In this document: in pieces, positions 15,262 to 22,923 of the stretch
Layout: the number at the start of each line of letters is the position of its first letter
Position numbering within the stretch: the first letter of the stretch is position 1
NCBI GenBank assembly: GCA_048886645.1
Contig: JBHLKN010000006.1
Span: 1-38,088, forward strand
Reading direction: 5' to 3'
Source of the DNA: Wukongarchaeum sp048886645
GTDB taxonomy: Archaea > Asgardarchaeota > Wukongarchaeia > Wukongarchaeales > Wukongarchaeaceae
DNA: 38,088 nt
Notes under the pieces: model-generated
What the model saw: the letters and a program-made list of their open reading frames with translations, nothing else
Databases searched by the model: none
What the model was told of the DNA's origin: nothing
Program-made: the position numbers and the translations under genes

Positions 15262-15996
15262 TTAAACATTATTAGAGAAATAAGTTCGATAAACTTTTTC
15301 AAAATTTGGGCTTTTTCGAGATCCTATTGATTTATAGCGACTTTTTGTTATACTCTTTAAAAATACATTAGGCCTATTTCCTGGTGAAAAAGCGACTTCA
15401 ACTGGGTCAAAATGGACACCTACCAAAAAGAAGCCGTAACCGGGATCTGATAGATCTATTTTACCCTCAAACTCCAGTTTTAAATATTCAAAGCAGGGAC
15501 CGCTAGTAAAGCATCCAACGCATTCCAAAACTTCTGGGATATCTTTTACTTCTTTTTTGAAGTTTATTGGCGGGAATATTGCTCGGAATAAACCTTCTTT
15601 AAAAGCGTTCCACTCTGCCAGTTTATCTGTTCTTATGTAGAAACAATCGCCAACAATGATTACATTTTCTGCCATTTTTAACTCTTCTAACTTTTCTTTA
15701 TCCCGTATTTCTTCCCCTATAATTCCGTCACTGCTTACTATTTGAAAAAGGGAATCTTTAGGCCATTCAAAAGATCTGTCCGTAAATACTGAAAATACTG
15801 CATCACTCTGAATAACTCTGTCTAATCCCTCGTTTACTCCTTTAGCAAGGCCGCCCAAAACATTTTCTAAAGCTCTAGATTCTAGTCCAAATATATCTAT
15901 TATCTGGTCTTCACTCAGTTGTATAACGCCTATAATCCCTTTTATCGAATTAAATTTTTCTATAACTTTTTTTGATACTTCCTTCTCCGATATCAT
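15262..15996 (-). CDS. Unrecognised protein with a CxxC motif
   Basis: 244-residue soluble protein with no recognised family. The first half is helical and begins MISEKEVSKKVIEKFNS. A middle section, SVFTDRSFEWPKD, is followed by VIIVGDCFYIRTDKLAEW. A Cys-rich stretch near residue 160 reads ECVGCFTSGPCFEY, which could bind a metal or form a disulfide. The C-terminal part, GYGFFLVGVHFDPVEVAFSPGNRP, looks like a beta-rich domain. GGAGG lies nine bases before the ATG start. It converges with the chaperonin-like gene, with about 150 A+T-rich bases between, so the two are not co-transcribed. Base composition resembles its neighbours. Confidence 0.65.
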   Translation of the reverse strand: MISEKEVSKKVIEKFNSIKGIIGVIQLSEDQIIDIFGLESRALENVLGGLAKGVNEGLDRVIQSDAVFSVFTDRSFEWPKDSLFQIVSSDGIIGEEIRDKEKLEELKMAENVIIVGDCFYIRTDKLAEWNAFKEGLFRAIFPPINFKKEVKDIPEVLECVGCFTSGPCFEYLKLEFEGKIDLSDPGYGFFLVGVHFDPVEVAFSPGNRPNVFLKSITKSRYKSIGSRKSPNFEKVYRTYFSNNV

Positions 15997-16778
15997 ATGC
16001 CGCTGCCTCCAATATCATTAAAAGTCTCTCCTCATAAGTTAATTATTACAAAGTAGATTGAGTGAAACGTATGTATAAATTTTTCTATTATTAATGCTTT
16101 GGAAAATGTTTTTGAGTGAACTGGTTCTAGAAGTTTTTTTATGATGACCAATAAATCTTCTTTCAAAACCAATCCTGTTGGTTCTTCATAGCTTAGGAAT
16201 AAAAGGGTTAGTGTTCCCTGAAAGATCTATAAGGAGGCAAGAAAAAGGGAGGTTTCCGAGTTCTCGACCTTAGAGGATACTGAGGGTGGCGGAATATAGC
16301 ATGAGATGCATCGAAAAATGCATCATCTAAAAGGCTAAAAAGGAGGTAGGGAGAACACCTCTCAATCAGGGGGGAAGACAGAAGGAATAAGGAAGTATGG
16401 CTCAGAATAATGCTGTAGAACACAAAAATATATACCGCAAAACAAACCCATAAATAATTTCCCAAAGTATAGTCCAAGAAAATCCTTAAAAACTCTAAAA
16501 AATCGAAGACTTTGAAAGGGAGAGGAAAACTCATAAAAAAACTTATAAAAGGCAACGAAACGAAGCGGAATCTAAAGGTTGAAGGTACATCCTATCAAAA
16601 AGGGGGGGTTTGTTAACACCTAAAACCCTTGGAAACAGAAAAAAAGGTTTGAAAAGGAGGAGGAACCATAAAAAACCTGAAACCTAAAGAGGTTTAACAG
16701 GAACTTGAAAGATAAAGGAAATCGGTATTTAAAACGATGAAAGAAGTATAAAGCGCTGTTAGTATCTTACTTGGTAAT
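15997..16778. other. Long region without a convincing gene; purine-rich, hairpin-bearing segment
   Basis: A purine-rich stretch on the plus strand (16200-16400) holds a perfect hairpin, GATGCAT-CGAAAA-ATGCATC, near 16300-16325, and a smaller one, GAGGT/ACCTC, near 16340-16360. Its composition differs from the A+T-rich surroundings, as expected for a structured RNA, but no RNase P, SRP or tRNA signature could be matched. A 115-codon minus-strand frame runs over it (16208-16555) but has low-complexity, hydrophobic content and no good start, so it is not called as a gene. Confidence 0.35.
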
Positions 16779-17162
16779 TTAGATTATATAACTGTAGCAA
16801 GCGGTTTTGATGTCGTTTTTTATGTTTATGAGAAACGGGGTAATATGTTCTTGGAAAAGTGATATTATAGTACTTTTTGTTGTATCCTCTAGTACTGTTA
16901 AGTTGCGTAAGTAGCTAAGAAGCTTTGCTGTGAAATAACCCCTTACAAACTCTAGTGAATTGTTAGAAAGTAAAAGTTTAACATCTTGCATCTTTGAACG
17001 CATTCCCTCAAAAATTTCTGAGACTATTTTAATTGCAGTTAGTTGTTCATTTAAATGGTTGAAACATTCGGGACAAACACGGATTAACCGAGTTATTGCC
17101 TTTGATTTCGGAGGGATAAATTTCTGAACTGTTGTAAATTTGCCGCACATCTCACAAAACAT
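16779..17162 (-). CDS. Small zinc-ribbon protein of unknown function
   Basis: 127-residue protein. The N-terminus MFCEMCGKFTTVQKF and, about 25 residues later, VCPECFNHLNEQ form a C2-C2 zinc ribbon like those at the start of archaeal MBF1-type and related regulators. The remainder (about 45-127) is helical, with no helix-turn-helix that could be identified with confidence. The start ATG is preceded by GGTGA at the right distance. That site overlaps the stop of a short interrupted frame upstream (17169-17360), so translation may be coupled. It lies upstream of nothing obvious on its own strand and divergently from mtaB. Confidence 0.6.
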   Translation of the reverse strand: MFCEMCGKFTTVQKFIPPKSKAITRLIRVCPECFNHLNEQLTAIKIVSEIFEGMRSKMQDVKLLLSNNSLEFVRGYFTAKLLSYLRNLTVLEDTTKSTIISLFQEHITPFLINIKNDIKTACYSYII

Positions 17163-17168
17163 TAGGGA

Positions 17169-17360
17169 TCACCAGCATTTTTTTATGGTAGTGTCACCTT
17201 CATTTTTAATATCAAATCTCTTCAAGGGCAATAACGCCCCAGCACCAAACGAATCCTCGCCTCCGTTTAGTTTTACTGTGCCGTTAAATTATATTATGGT
17301 GAACATATTTTTTAATTTTACTGTCCCATAAAACTTTATTTTATAGGAGTACACCTTCAT
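17169..17360 (-). pseudogene. Interrupted small frame before the zinc-ribbon gene
   Basis: From ATG 17360 a single frame of 63 codons runs to TGA 17171-17169, broken by one in-frame TAA at 17291-17289. The halves read MKVYSYKIKFYGTVKLKNMF and FNGTVKLNGGEDSFGAGAL, so the GTVKL motif occurs twice. The last codons read TTIKKCW. It ends six bases before the zinc-ribbon start. It is either a decayed gene, or a real one hit by a sequencing error; the family is not recognised. Confidence 0.4.
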
Positions 17361-17516
17361 TCTTAATACCACGTCTCTTCTCCAGTTACTTATAACCGAA
17401 CTGAACTCGATAGCCCCACAACATGAAAGCCTATTTCACGCAGTATAGTTGTATGAACCGCTTTAAACCCTTCTAAACAAGGGTAATAACACCCCAGCAC
17501 CAACCGATTCCCTCCT
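17191..17516. repeat. Two degenerate direct repeats
   Basis: Copy 1 (about 17191-17266) and copy 2 (about 17349-17516) share two blocks. The first is the segment beginning with CACCTTCAT and ending CTCTT. The second is AAGGG(C/T)AATAAC(G/A)CCCCAGCACC, seen at 17224-17245 and 17479-17500. In copy 2 the blocks are separated by about 100 extra bases. Copy 1 overlaps the interrupted small frame. The origin is unknown; they could be remains of a duplicated gene or a small mobile element. Confidence 0.55.
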
Positions 17517-17639
17517 CCCTCTCACAACAGCCCGGACAAGTAGCAGCAAAAAATGCGAAAAACAACAATATTATTACTAGAAGCAATCACATGAAAAGAG
17601 GATAAAAAATATGTTTGTGGACGAGTTCATCAAGAGCAA

Positions 17640-17653
17640 AAAGTATATATACT
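17640..17653 (+). promoter_or_regulatory. mtaB: TATA box of mtaB
   Basis: AAAGTATATATACTGG, a strong TATA element preceded by a purine-rich BRE-like stretch. Transcription should begin about 25 bases downstream, near 17668-17675, at the base of the hairpin described next. Confidence 0.6.
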
Positions 17654-17672
17654 GGAATTTGTTACCTACTTC

Positions 17673-17708
17673 TAACCCAATTTTCACCCTAAGGTGGAAT
17701 CTGGGTTA
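17673..17708 (+). promoter_or_regulatory. 5' leader hairpin of mtaB mRNA
   Basis: The left arm (17673-17688) begins TAACCCA and ends CACC. The loop is CTAA, and the right arm (17693-17708) begins GGTG and ends TGGGTTA. Thirteen of 16 positions pair by Watson-Crick and one by G-U. The hairpin lies at the predicted 5' end of the transcript and ends 11 bases before the GAGG ribosome site. It may protect the mRNA 5' end or be a regulator site. Confidence 0.65.
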
Positions 17709-17731
17709 ATAAAGAATTTGAGGAATGTATA

Positions 17732-19123
17732 ATGGTTCGAAAAGCATATACAGCTTTGGCATATGCCGTTGCTGATGACATGGTTTTTGGAGATGCAGTA
17801 AACCCGGTATCAGCGCCAAAATGGGGCTTTGAAGCAGGCGCAGGGATGGTTCACCCTGATATAAAAGTAGCTCCACCACCAGGATCAGAAGAAACTTTAG
17901 AGAAATTAAAGAAATCTCACGATCACTTTACAAGTGATGCATGTAATAGAGCCATAGGGATAGGAATTCCAAGCATCATGGTTGAACAAGAACATGTTTT
18001 CCAGCAGACCCACAACCCTGATTGGGGTGGTGCAACAACAAAAGTACAAGCAGACATCCTCCAAAAGTTCCACGACGAGTGGGGCATCGCATGCTATCTA
18101 AGACAAACAGTCGCAGACCTGAGAAGGTCAGAAATAGCCTTAAGAGACACACCCTATGAACGTGATATAATGGCGACAATTGAAGCTTGCTGCAAAAATG
18201 GAACAAGTGATATAGCCATGGAGACCATGGGAGGAAAAGAAGTCCTTGACTACTCGGTGACGAGGGCAGATCTTGAAGGCGTCCTCTTTGGTATAGGCGT
18301 CTGTGGCAGCATCGACATGGAATACGTGTGGACCAAAGCAGTTGACATCTGCAAGAAAAACAATGTAATCCCTGCTGGCGACACAAACTGTAGTGGAGCC
18401 AACACTGTCATGTTCATCGCTGGAGGTCTAACAGACAAAGACGTTGCTCACACCTTTGCAGCCTTCGCGCGAGCAATTAGCGCCCCAAGAAGCCTAGTCG
18501 CCATGGAGTGCGGGTGCACAGGACCAGACAAAGACTGTGCCTATGAAGGACCAATCGTAAAAGCCGTATCTGGCAACCCGACCTGTCAGGAAGGTAAAGA
18601 TTGTGTTTGCGCCCACGGTGACGTGATGGGCAACTTAGTCGCGCAAGTCTGTGACATTTGGACTAACGAATCTGTAGAATATCATGAAGAATTCGGTGGA
18701 ACTACCGCAGCTGTTTGGTTCCAGGCCGTAGCAGAAGAAGTTGCCTTGATGAACATAGCTAAACAAACAGGCAACGACAAACTCCTAAGAGACTTATACA
18801 TGTCAGTTGACATATACAGAGACCCACAACCCTTGATCCTTGCCTACCCGAACGCTTTCCAGATAGGAGGAGCAATTGTTTCAGACGGAGCAGACATATA
18901 TTTGAGAGCTAGGGCGGCCGCGATGAAAGCAGGAGAAATAATGAAAGCAGGCCATGACTCAGGTAAGTTACCTTTAACAAAATTCGAATCGGACGCTCTC
19001 ACCAGTGGAATGGCAAAGCTCGGAGCTTTAACTGACGATAAAGATAGATTCATCGCAGACAAAGTCGCATGGGCAGATAAGGTAAAGATATATCAATGGC
19101 AGAAGAAGAACTACGCCTATTAA
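17732..19123 (+). CDS. mtaB: MtaB, methanol:corrinoid methyltransferase
   Basis: 463-residue zinc enzyme that activates methanol and transfers its methyl group to the Co(I) corrinoid of MtaC. Zinc ligands known from Methanosarcina barkeri MtaB are at the same residue numbers: Glu164 (IAMETMGGKEV), Cys220 (GDTNCSGAN) and Cys269 (GPDKDCAYEG). Other matching segments are SADD-like ADDMVFG near residue 16, NPDWGG, FARAISAPRSLVAMECG and the NESVEYHEEFGGTT block. Length and N-terminus fit the family. ATG 17732 has GAGG eight bases upstream. The codon bias is more C-rich than most neighbours, as for a highly expressed or transferred gene. The stop is four bases before an assembly gap whose far side repeats the last 77 bases. 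Confidence 0.96.
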   Translation: MVRKAYTALAYAVADDMVFGDAVNPVSAPKWGFEAGAGMVHPDIKVAPPPGSEETLEKLKKSHDHFTSDACNRAIGIGIPSIMVEQEHVFQQTHNPDWGGATTKVQADILQKFHDEWGIACYLRQTVADLRRSEIALRDTPYERDIMATIEACCKNGTSDIAMETMGGKEVLDYSVTRADLEGVLFGIGVCGSIDMEYVWTKAVDICKKNNVIPAGDTNCSGANTVMFIAGGLTDKDVAHTFAAFARAISAPRSLVAMECGCTGPDKDCAYEGPIVKAVSGNPTCQEGKDCVCAHGDVMGNLVAQVCDIWTNESVEYHEEFGGTTAAVWFQAVAEEVALMNIAKQTGNDKLLRDLYMSVDIYRDPQPLILAYPNAFQIGGAIVSDGADIYLRARAAAMKAGEIMKAGHDSGKLPLTKFESDALTSGMAKLGALTDDKDRFIADKVAWADKVKIYQWQKKNYAY

Positions 19124-19301
19124 ANNNNNNNNNNNNNNNNNNNNNNNNNNNNNNNNNNNNNNNNNNNNNNNNNNNNNNNNNNNNNNNNNNNNNNNNNNNN
19201 NNNNNNNNNNNNNNNNNNNNNNNNATTCATCGCAGACAAAGTCGCATGGGCAGATAAGGTAAAGATATATCAATGGCAGAAGAAGAACTACGCCTATTAA
19301 A
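19048..19301. other. Assembly gap of 100 N flanked by identical 77-base ends
   Basis: Ns fill 19125-19224. Bases 19048-19124 and 19225-19301 are identical. The second copy simply repeats the mtaB 3' end and stop and then continues into the downstream region. This is best read as two contigs with an unmerged overlap joined by a standard 100-N spacer, so the true distance is probably 177 bases shorter. Assemblies often break at genes present in several copies, so a second mtaB is possible. Confidence 0.9.
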
Positions 19302-19344
19302 GCTAATAAACGAATCCCAAGGTCTATTTATAAACCCCTAAATC

Positions 19345-19376
19345 CCTCCCCTTTTTTTTAATTCTCTTTTTAATCC
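19345..19376 (+). terminator. T-rich terminator after mtaB
   Basis: CCTCCCC is followed by TTTTTTTTAATTCTCTTTTTAAT, the pyrimidine-then-T pattern of archaeal intrinsic termination, about 45 bases after the mtaB stop (counted from the second copy of the contig end). Confidence 0.5.
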
Positions 19377-19655
19377 TTCTTACTTTTTTTACTTTTTAGA
19401 TGCTCTAAGTATCCTCCACATAGTTACCTTTTTTTGATTTATTTAATTCTCCTCCATTCATATTTTAGTTTTAGTTATATGATTTAAGATAAGTAAAACA
19501 AAAAATAAGGTAAGGTATTTTTATGATATAAGAGTAGGTTACTTCGTGGTTACGTAGCTTTATTTAAACTTTGTTTACCTTTTTAAAAAATAAATTCCAA
19601 CCTCATTTGGGTTTTTATTAATTTTTTACTTAAAGATTTGTTTTTGGTGGTGTTT
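19377..19655 (+). other. Intergenic region with the promoter of the hydantoinase-family gene
   Basis: No gene seen. A TATA-like TTTATTTAAAC lies at 19559-19569, and the ribosome site GGTGGTG at 19646-19652 precedes the TTG start. A second A+T box near 19610-19625 could also serve. Confidence 0.35.
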
Positions 19656-21710
19656 TTGGCAATTGGAGTTGGTATTGACACGGGTGGCACTAACACTTAT
19701 GCAGTAGTATTAGACTTTATATCCCGTGAAGTGTTAGGCAAGGGTAGTGCGCTTACTACACATTACGACTACACTGTTGGAATAGTCAAAGCTCTAGACA
19801 ATACTTTAGAAGATTCTAATGTTGATCCAAGCCAAGTGGAAGTGGTTTCTATTTCCACTACTTTGGCTACTAACGCAATTGTTGAGGGGAAAGGGTGTAG
19901 AGTTGGTCTTTTAATGATCGGTCATAAACCAAGAGAGGATCGGTGCATACCTACAGATATTATCCGTGTTGTTAGTGGAGGTCATGACGAGTTTGGTGAT
20001 GAGATCGAGCCCCTTGACGAGGAGGAGGTTAAAGTTGCCATTCAAGAAATGAGCGATTGTGTTGAGGGGTTAGCGATATCTTCTTTTTTCAGTGTAAGAA
20101 ACCCTTCTCATGAGATCAGGGCGAGGAATATCGCCCGGGAGATTGCGGGTTTACCTACTGTTTGTGGTTTTGAGTTTACAGAACAGCTTGGAATTTATGA
20201 AAGAACAGTAACTGCCGTGCTTAACGCCAAACTTATCCCCTTGATAAATACCCTACTCTTAGAACTCAGGAAGGCTTTGGGAGAAAGGGGGATGGAGAAA
20301 ACGCGTTTATTTGTTGTGAAAGGCAGCGGGTCTGTGATTAGCGCGGAATTTGCAAAGGAAAGACCGGTAGAAACGATTTTGTCAGGGCCTGCAGCCAGTG
20401 TTGTTGGTGCGTGGGAGCTTACAAAAAATAAGGACGGAATAGTTATAGATATAGGGGGTACAACAACGGATATATGCTTCCTTGAAGGTAATAAGCCTTT
20501 AATCGTAGATGATGGTGCGGCTGTTGGCGGGCTTAAAACCAGGGTAAGGGCCATAGATTCAACAAGTATAGGGGTGGGGGGTGACAGCAGGATAAAAGTG
20601 AATGAAGGGATGATCGAGATTGGTCCTGAAAGGGTTGCTCCTATAGCTTTTGCAAGCTTAGAAATTCCTGAACTTGCCAATTTGATCAAGGAGAAAAACG
20701 GTGTTTATTATTTCAGGGCCTTAAAAAAGACTAGAAACCTAAGACAACCCATTGACGAAGACTTGTTAAGGATTGTGTCTAGTCAGCCCTTGATAAGTTT
20801 TGAAGATTTAGTGAAAAGTGGGAATATTGATTGTGATCGATTAAACGAACTCATATTGTTAGGATTAGTACAGCCGATCGGTGTTACACCGACAGATGTC
20901 CTTCATTGTAATGCGATATACATGGAAGGGAATGTGGAAGCGGCACGAGTAGCGGTCAGTACTTTGGCTGAGAAGTTAAACATGGGTTTATCAAAGTTTT
21001 CTGAAGAAGTCATAAAAAAGTTTACACAGAAAATAGTTGATGCTGTAAATCAAAAGTTTGAGGAAAGGATGACGTCTGACTTCATCTTTGACCTGCCTGA
21101 CATTTTAAAAACATATTTCTTGAGGAAATATAAGGCGAAAAATGATGACGGTGAAGAGGCTAGGAAAAAAGTCTTGTTAAACTCGTCAGTAATCGGGTTA
21201 GGAGCTCCGGCTGAAGCTTATATAAAATATGTGGGAGAAGCGATGAAAATAAACATTTTAGTGCCTTCAAGCTCTGCTACAGCTAGCGCCCTTGGAGCAA
21301 TTACAAGCAGCATAGAAGAGTCTGTTTTCATCCTTGTCCAACGAGATTTTCACGAGGATCTTGAGATTGAAAGATACATAGTTCACGTTCCAATAATTGG
21401 GAAGCGAATCTTCGAAAACAGGTTTGAAGCTATTGATTTTGCCATTGAAGCGGGAAAAGCTTTAGCCATGGAGAAAGCTAGGAGAGCAGGAGCAGAAAGA
21501 GTACACGTCACAGTGCAAAAAAAGGATGTCATCGCAAAAATTTTTGGAAGTAGTACTTATTTACGCTCAGAAATAATCATAAAAACAACCTCCCCAATCA
21601 TTTCTGAAATCCCTTCCCCATCTACAAGCAGTAGGTACGTCAATGTCTTCAAGGTCGCTAGATATAAAGAATTAATGTCTTCAAGGACATCGCATAAAAA
21701 AGATCAATAG
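19656..21710 (+). CDS. Hydantoinase/oxoprolinase (HyuA)-family ASKHA ATPase
   Basis: 684-residue protein of the hydantoinase A/oxoprolinase/acetone carboxylase beta family. The N-terminal half starts AIGVGIDTGGTNTYAVVLD, the ATP-binding loop, and continues with STTLATNAIVEGKG. The second half carries IVIDIGGTTTDICFLEG near residue 270, then SIGVGGDSRIKV. A winged-helix-like insert, SFEDLVKSGNIDCDRLNE, follows near 395. VLNSSVIGLGAP-type and TASALGAITSSI segments come towards the end. TTG 19656 follows GGTGGTG; earlier TTG/GTG starts overlap it. Known members hydrolyse ATP to open cyclic amides or activate carbonyls, but many archaeal ones are uncharacterised. RamA has the same ATPase fold and the gene lies next to mtaB, so a role in corrinoid or methyl-group metabolism is conceivable but unproven. 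Confidence 0.82.
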   Translation: MAIGVGIDTGGTNTYAVVLDFISREVLGKGSALTTHYDYTVGIVKALDNTLEDSNVDPSQVEVVSISTTLATNAIVEGKGCRVGLLMIGHKPREDRCIPTDIIRVVSGGHDEFGDEIEPLDEEEVKVAIQEMSDCVEGLAISSFFSVRNPSHEIRARNIAREIAGLPTVCGFEFTEQLGIYERTVTAVLNAKLIPLINTLLLELRKALGERGMEKTRLFVVKGSGSVISAEFAKERPVETILSGPAASVVGAWELTKNKDGIVIDIGGTTTDICFLEGNKPLIVDDGAAVGGLKTRVRAIDSTSIGVGGDSRIKVNEGMIEIGPERVAPIAFASLEIPELANLIKEKNGVYYFRALKKTRNLRQPIDEDLLRIVSSQPLISFEDLVKSGNIDCDRLNELILLGLVQPIGVTPTDVLHCNAIYMEGNVEAARVAVSTLAEKLNMGLSKFSEEVIKKFTQKIVDAVNQKFEERMTSDFIFDLPDILKTYFLRKYKAKNDDGEEARKKVLLNSSVIGLGAPAEAYIKYVGEAMKINILVPSSSATASALGAITSSIEESVFILVQRDFHEDLEIERYIVHVPIIGKRIFENRFEAIDFAIEAGKALAMEKARRAGAERVHVTVQKKDVIAKIFGSSTYLRSEIIIKTTSPIISEIPSPSTSSRYVNVFKVARYKELMSSRTSHKKDQ

Positions 21711-21732
21711 CTTCAAGGTCATCGAAGCTATT
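21706..21732 (+). terminator. Hairpin terminator overlapping the HyuA stop codon
   Basis: AATAGCTTC (21706-21714) and GAAGCTATT (21724-21732) form a perfect 9-bp stem with a nine-base loop. It includes the TAG stop and is followed by T-rich runs from 21743. It looks like a terminator; the repeated CTTCAAGG(T/A)C words in and before it (21652, 21680, 21711) hint at small local duplications. Confidence 0.55.
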
Positions 21733-21878
21733 GCGAGGACCTATTTTTGCGTATTTTCCTCTCTTTTTTCTGTGTTCTTTAGGGTGGTATTGGAGCACTT
21801 CTTTTACTGTATGTATAATAATCAGTTGTGTTTTATGATGTGTTAGGTTCTTCTTCTATTCAGCATATTATTGTCTTG

Positions 21879-22709
21879 TTATTCTTTTTTAAGTTGGCGA
21901 TTTATTGGGGGGATGTTTTTAGCTTCGTGGGCTGTTGGTGGAAATAAGTGTTTTAGGCCCATAACTTTAACGAATTCCTGGTTAAACGCCAGTATAGCCT
22001 GCTTATGTTTGAAAGCACTTTCATTTATGGATGAGAATTTTTGAAATCCTTTGCTTATAAAGTCTTTCAGCTTCTCGTTTATGAAATTTTTAGCATCTGG
22101 GTTTTTCTTTATTGTTTTGTATGCAAGGTCGTCGATATAAAAGTGTGAAATGCTTGGAGTATGGGTGTGAATTATTTCATGGAGAAGCATTTCTGCTGGG
22201 TCTACTTTCTTCCAGTAATGAACATTAAAATAGATATGGGATTTTAAAGGTTTTTTCAAGGTGTTGTGGGCATTAATGTAAAAGATCCGTGAAAATCTTG
22301 TTTTTTGGTCGAGGTCTAGTAATGGTACTAATACTGGGGGGTGATAGCTTACGAAGAATTGGTACTCTGCTTGTTCTTTTATTTCTAGGATTTCTTCACA
22401 TTTTTCCGCGACTTCTGGACATTCGGTAGGGAAAGCGATTTGGGAAAAGGGTGTGACAATTTCGTAAGGGGTTATAAGGGATCGACGACCGACGGTTTCA
22501 AAAACACCGCCAATCCTTTCTATTTCCTCTGATAAAGCCTGTTTTTGGTCGTCTAGAACCGTTTTTATTTCTGGGAGCCGTTCATTAAGAAAATCACAGA
22601 CATTCTCAAACTGTATACCCCAAAGGTATGCCCCCACAGCATTCAGAAGGTAAAAACGCGCGGTTAAAAAGTCGTCAAGCTCTTCCAGCCAAACATAACC
22701 TTTGTTCAT
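21879..22709 (-). CDS. Unrecognised protein with a metallopeptidase-like HEIIH motif
   Basis: 276-residue soluble protein. The centre contains AEMLLHEIIHTHTPSISHFY (about 177-196), an HExxH zinc-binding motif of gluzincin type. A possible third ligand is not obvious; the nearby His residues in HTHTPSISH could serve. The N-terminal part is helical and acidic (WLEELDDFLTARFYLLNAVG, RLPEIKTVLDDQKQALSEEI). It is followed by a beta-rich segment with FVSYHPPVLVPLLDLD and FYINAHNTLKKP. The end, KHLFPPTAHEAKNIPP, is unusual. No signal peptide is seen, so it is probably cytoplasmic. Family unknown. It is convergent with the HyuA-like gene and divergent from the mini-glutaredoxin gene. Confidence 0.7.
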   Translation of the reverse strand: MNKGYVWLEELDDFLTARFYLLNAVGAYLWGIQFENVCDFLNERLPEIKTVLDDQKQALSEEIERIGGVFETVGRRSLITPYEIVTPFSQIAFPTECPEVAEKCEEILEIKEQAEYQFFVSYHPPVLVPLLDLDQKTRFSRIFYINAHNTLKKPLKSHIYFNVHYWKKVDPAEMLLHEIIHTHTPSISHFYIDDLAYKTIKKNPDAKNFINEKLKDFISKGFQKFSSINESAFKHKQAILAFNQEFVKVMGLKHLFPPTAHEAKNIPPINRQLKKE

Positions 22710-22884
22710 TAAACGATTACTCTCCTTCTAAAACATATCATTAAATCATTAGGTTTTTCTCTTGTATAAAATCCTTTACCATCAACAGAAGGTCTATGAT
22801 GCGCTTTTTTTGTTGATATATTTATTGTAGCTGATGGAAAATATTTTAGAAGCCTTTAAGATTTAGAAAGAGCATGTGAGAAGA

Positions 22885-22912
22885 TACATGTCTTTTATTA
22901 AGTAGACATGTA
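22885..22912. promoter_or_regulatory. Inverted repeat before the mini-glutaredoxin gene
   Basis: TACATGTCT (22885-22893) and AGACATGTA (22904-22912) pair perfectly over 9 bp with a 10-base loop. The right arm touches the ribosome site AGGTGG (22912-22917), so the element could be a regulator site or an RNA hairpin that affects initiation of translation. Confidence 0.5.
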
Positions 22913-22923
22913 GGTGGATAAAC

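Noticed and set aside
16200..16480. Archaeal RNase P or SRP RNA
   Set aside because: An ACAGAAGG-like word occurs, but the other conserved regions (GAGGAAAGTCC for RNase P, the GGAAGCAGC-type loop for SRP) are missing.
16208..16555. 115-codon minus-strand frame
   Set aside because: Low-complexity hydrophobic and aromatic content with no domain, and it lies on the complement of a purine-rich, hairpin-bearing segment. Best seen as chance openness.
19125..19224. Duplicated mtaB 3' end as a biological repeat
   Set aside because: The copies are identical and separated by exactly 100 N, which is an assembly-join pattern.
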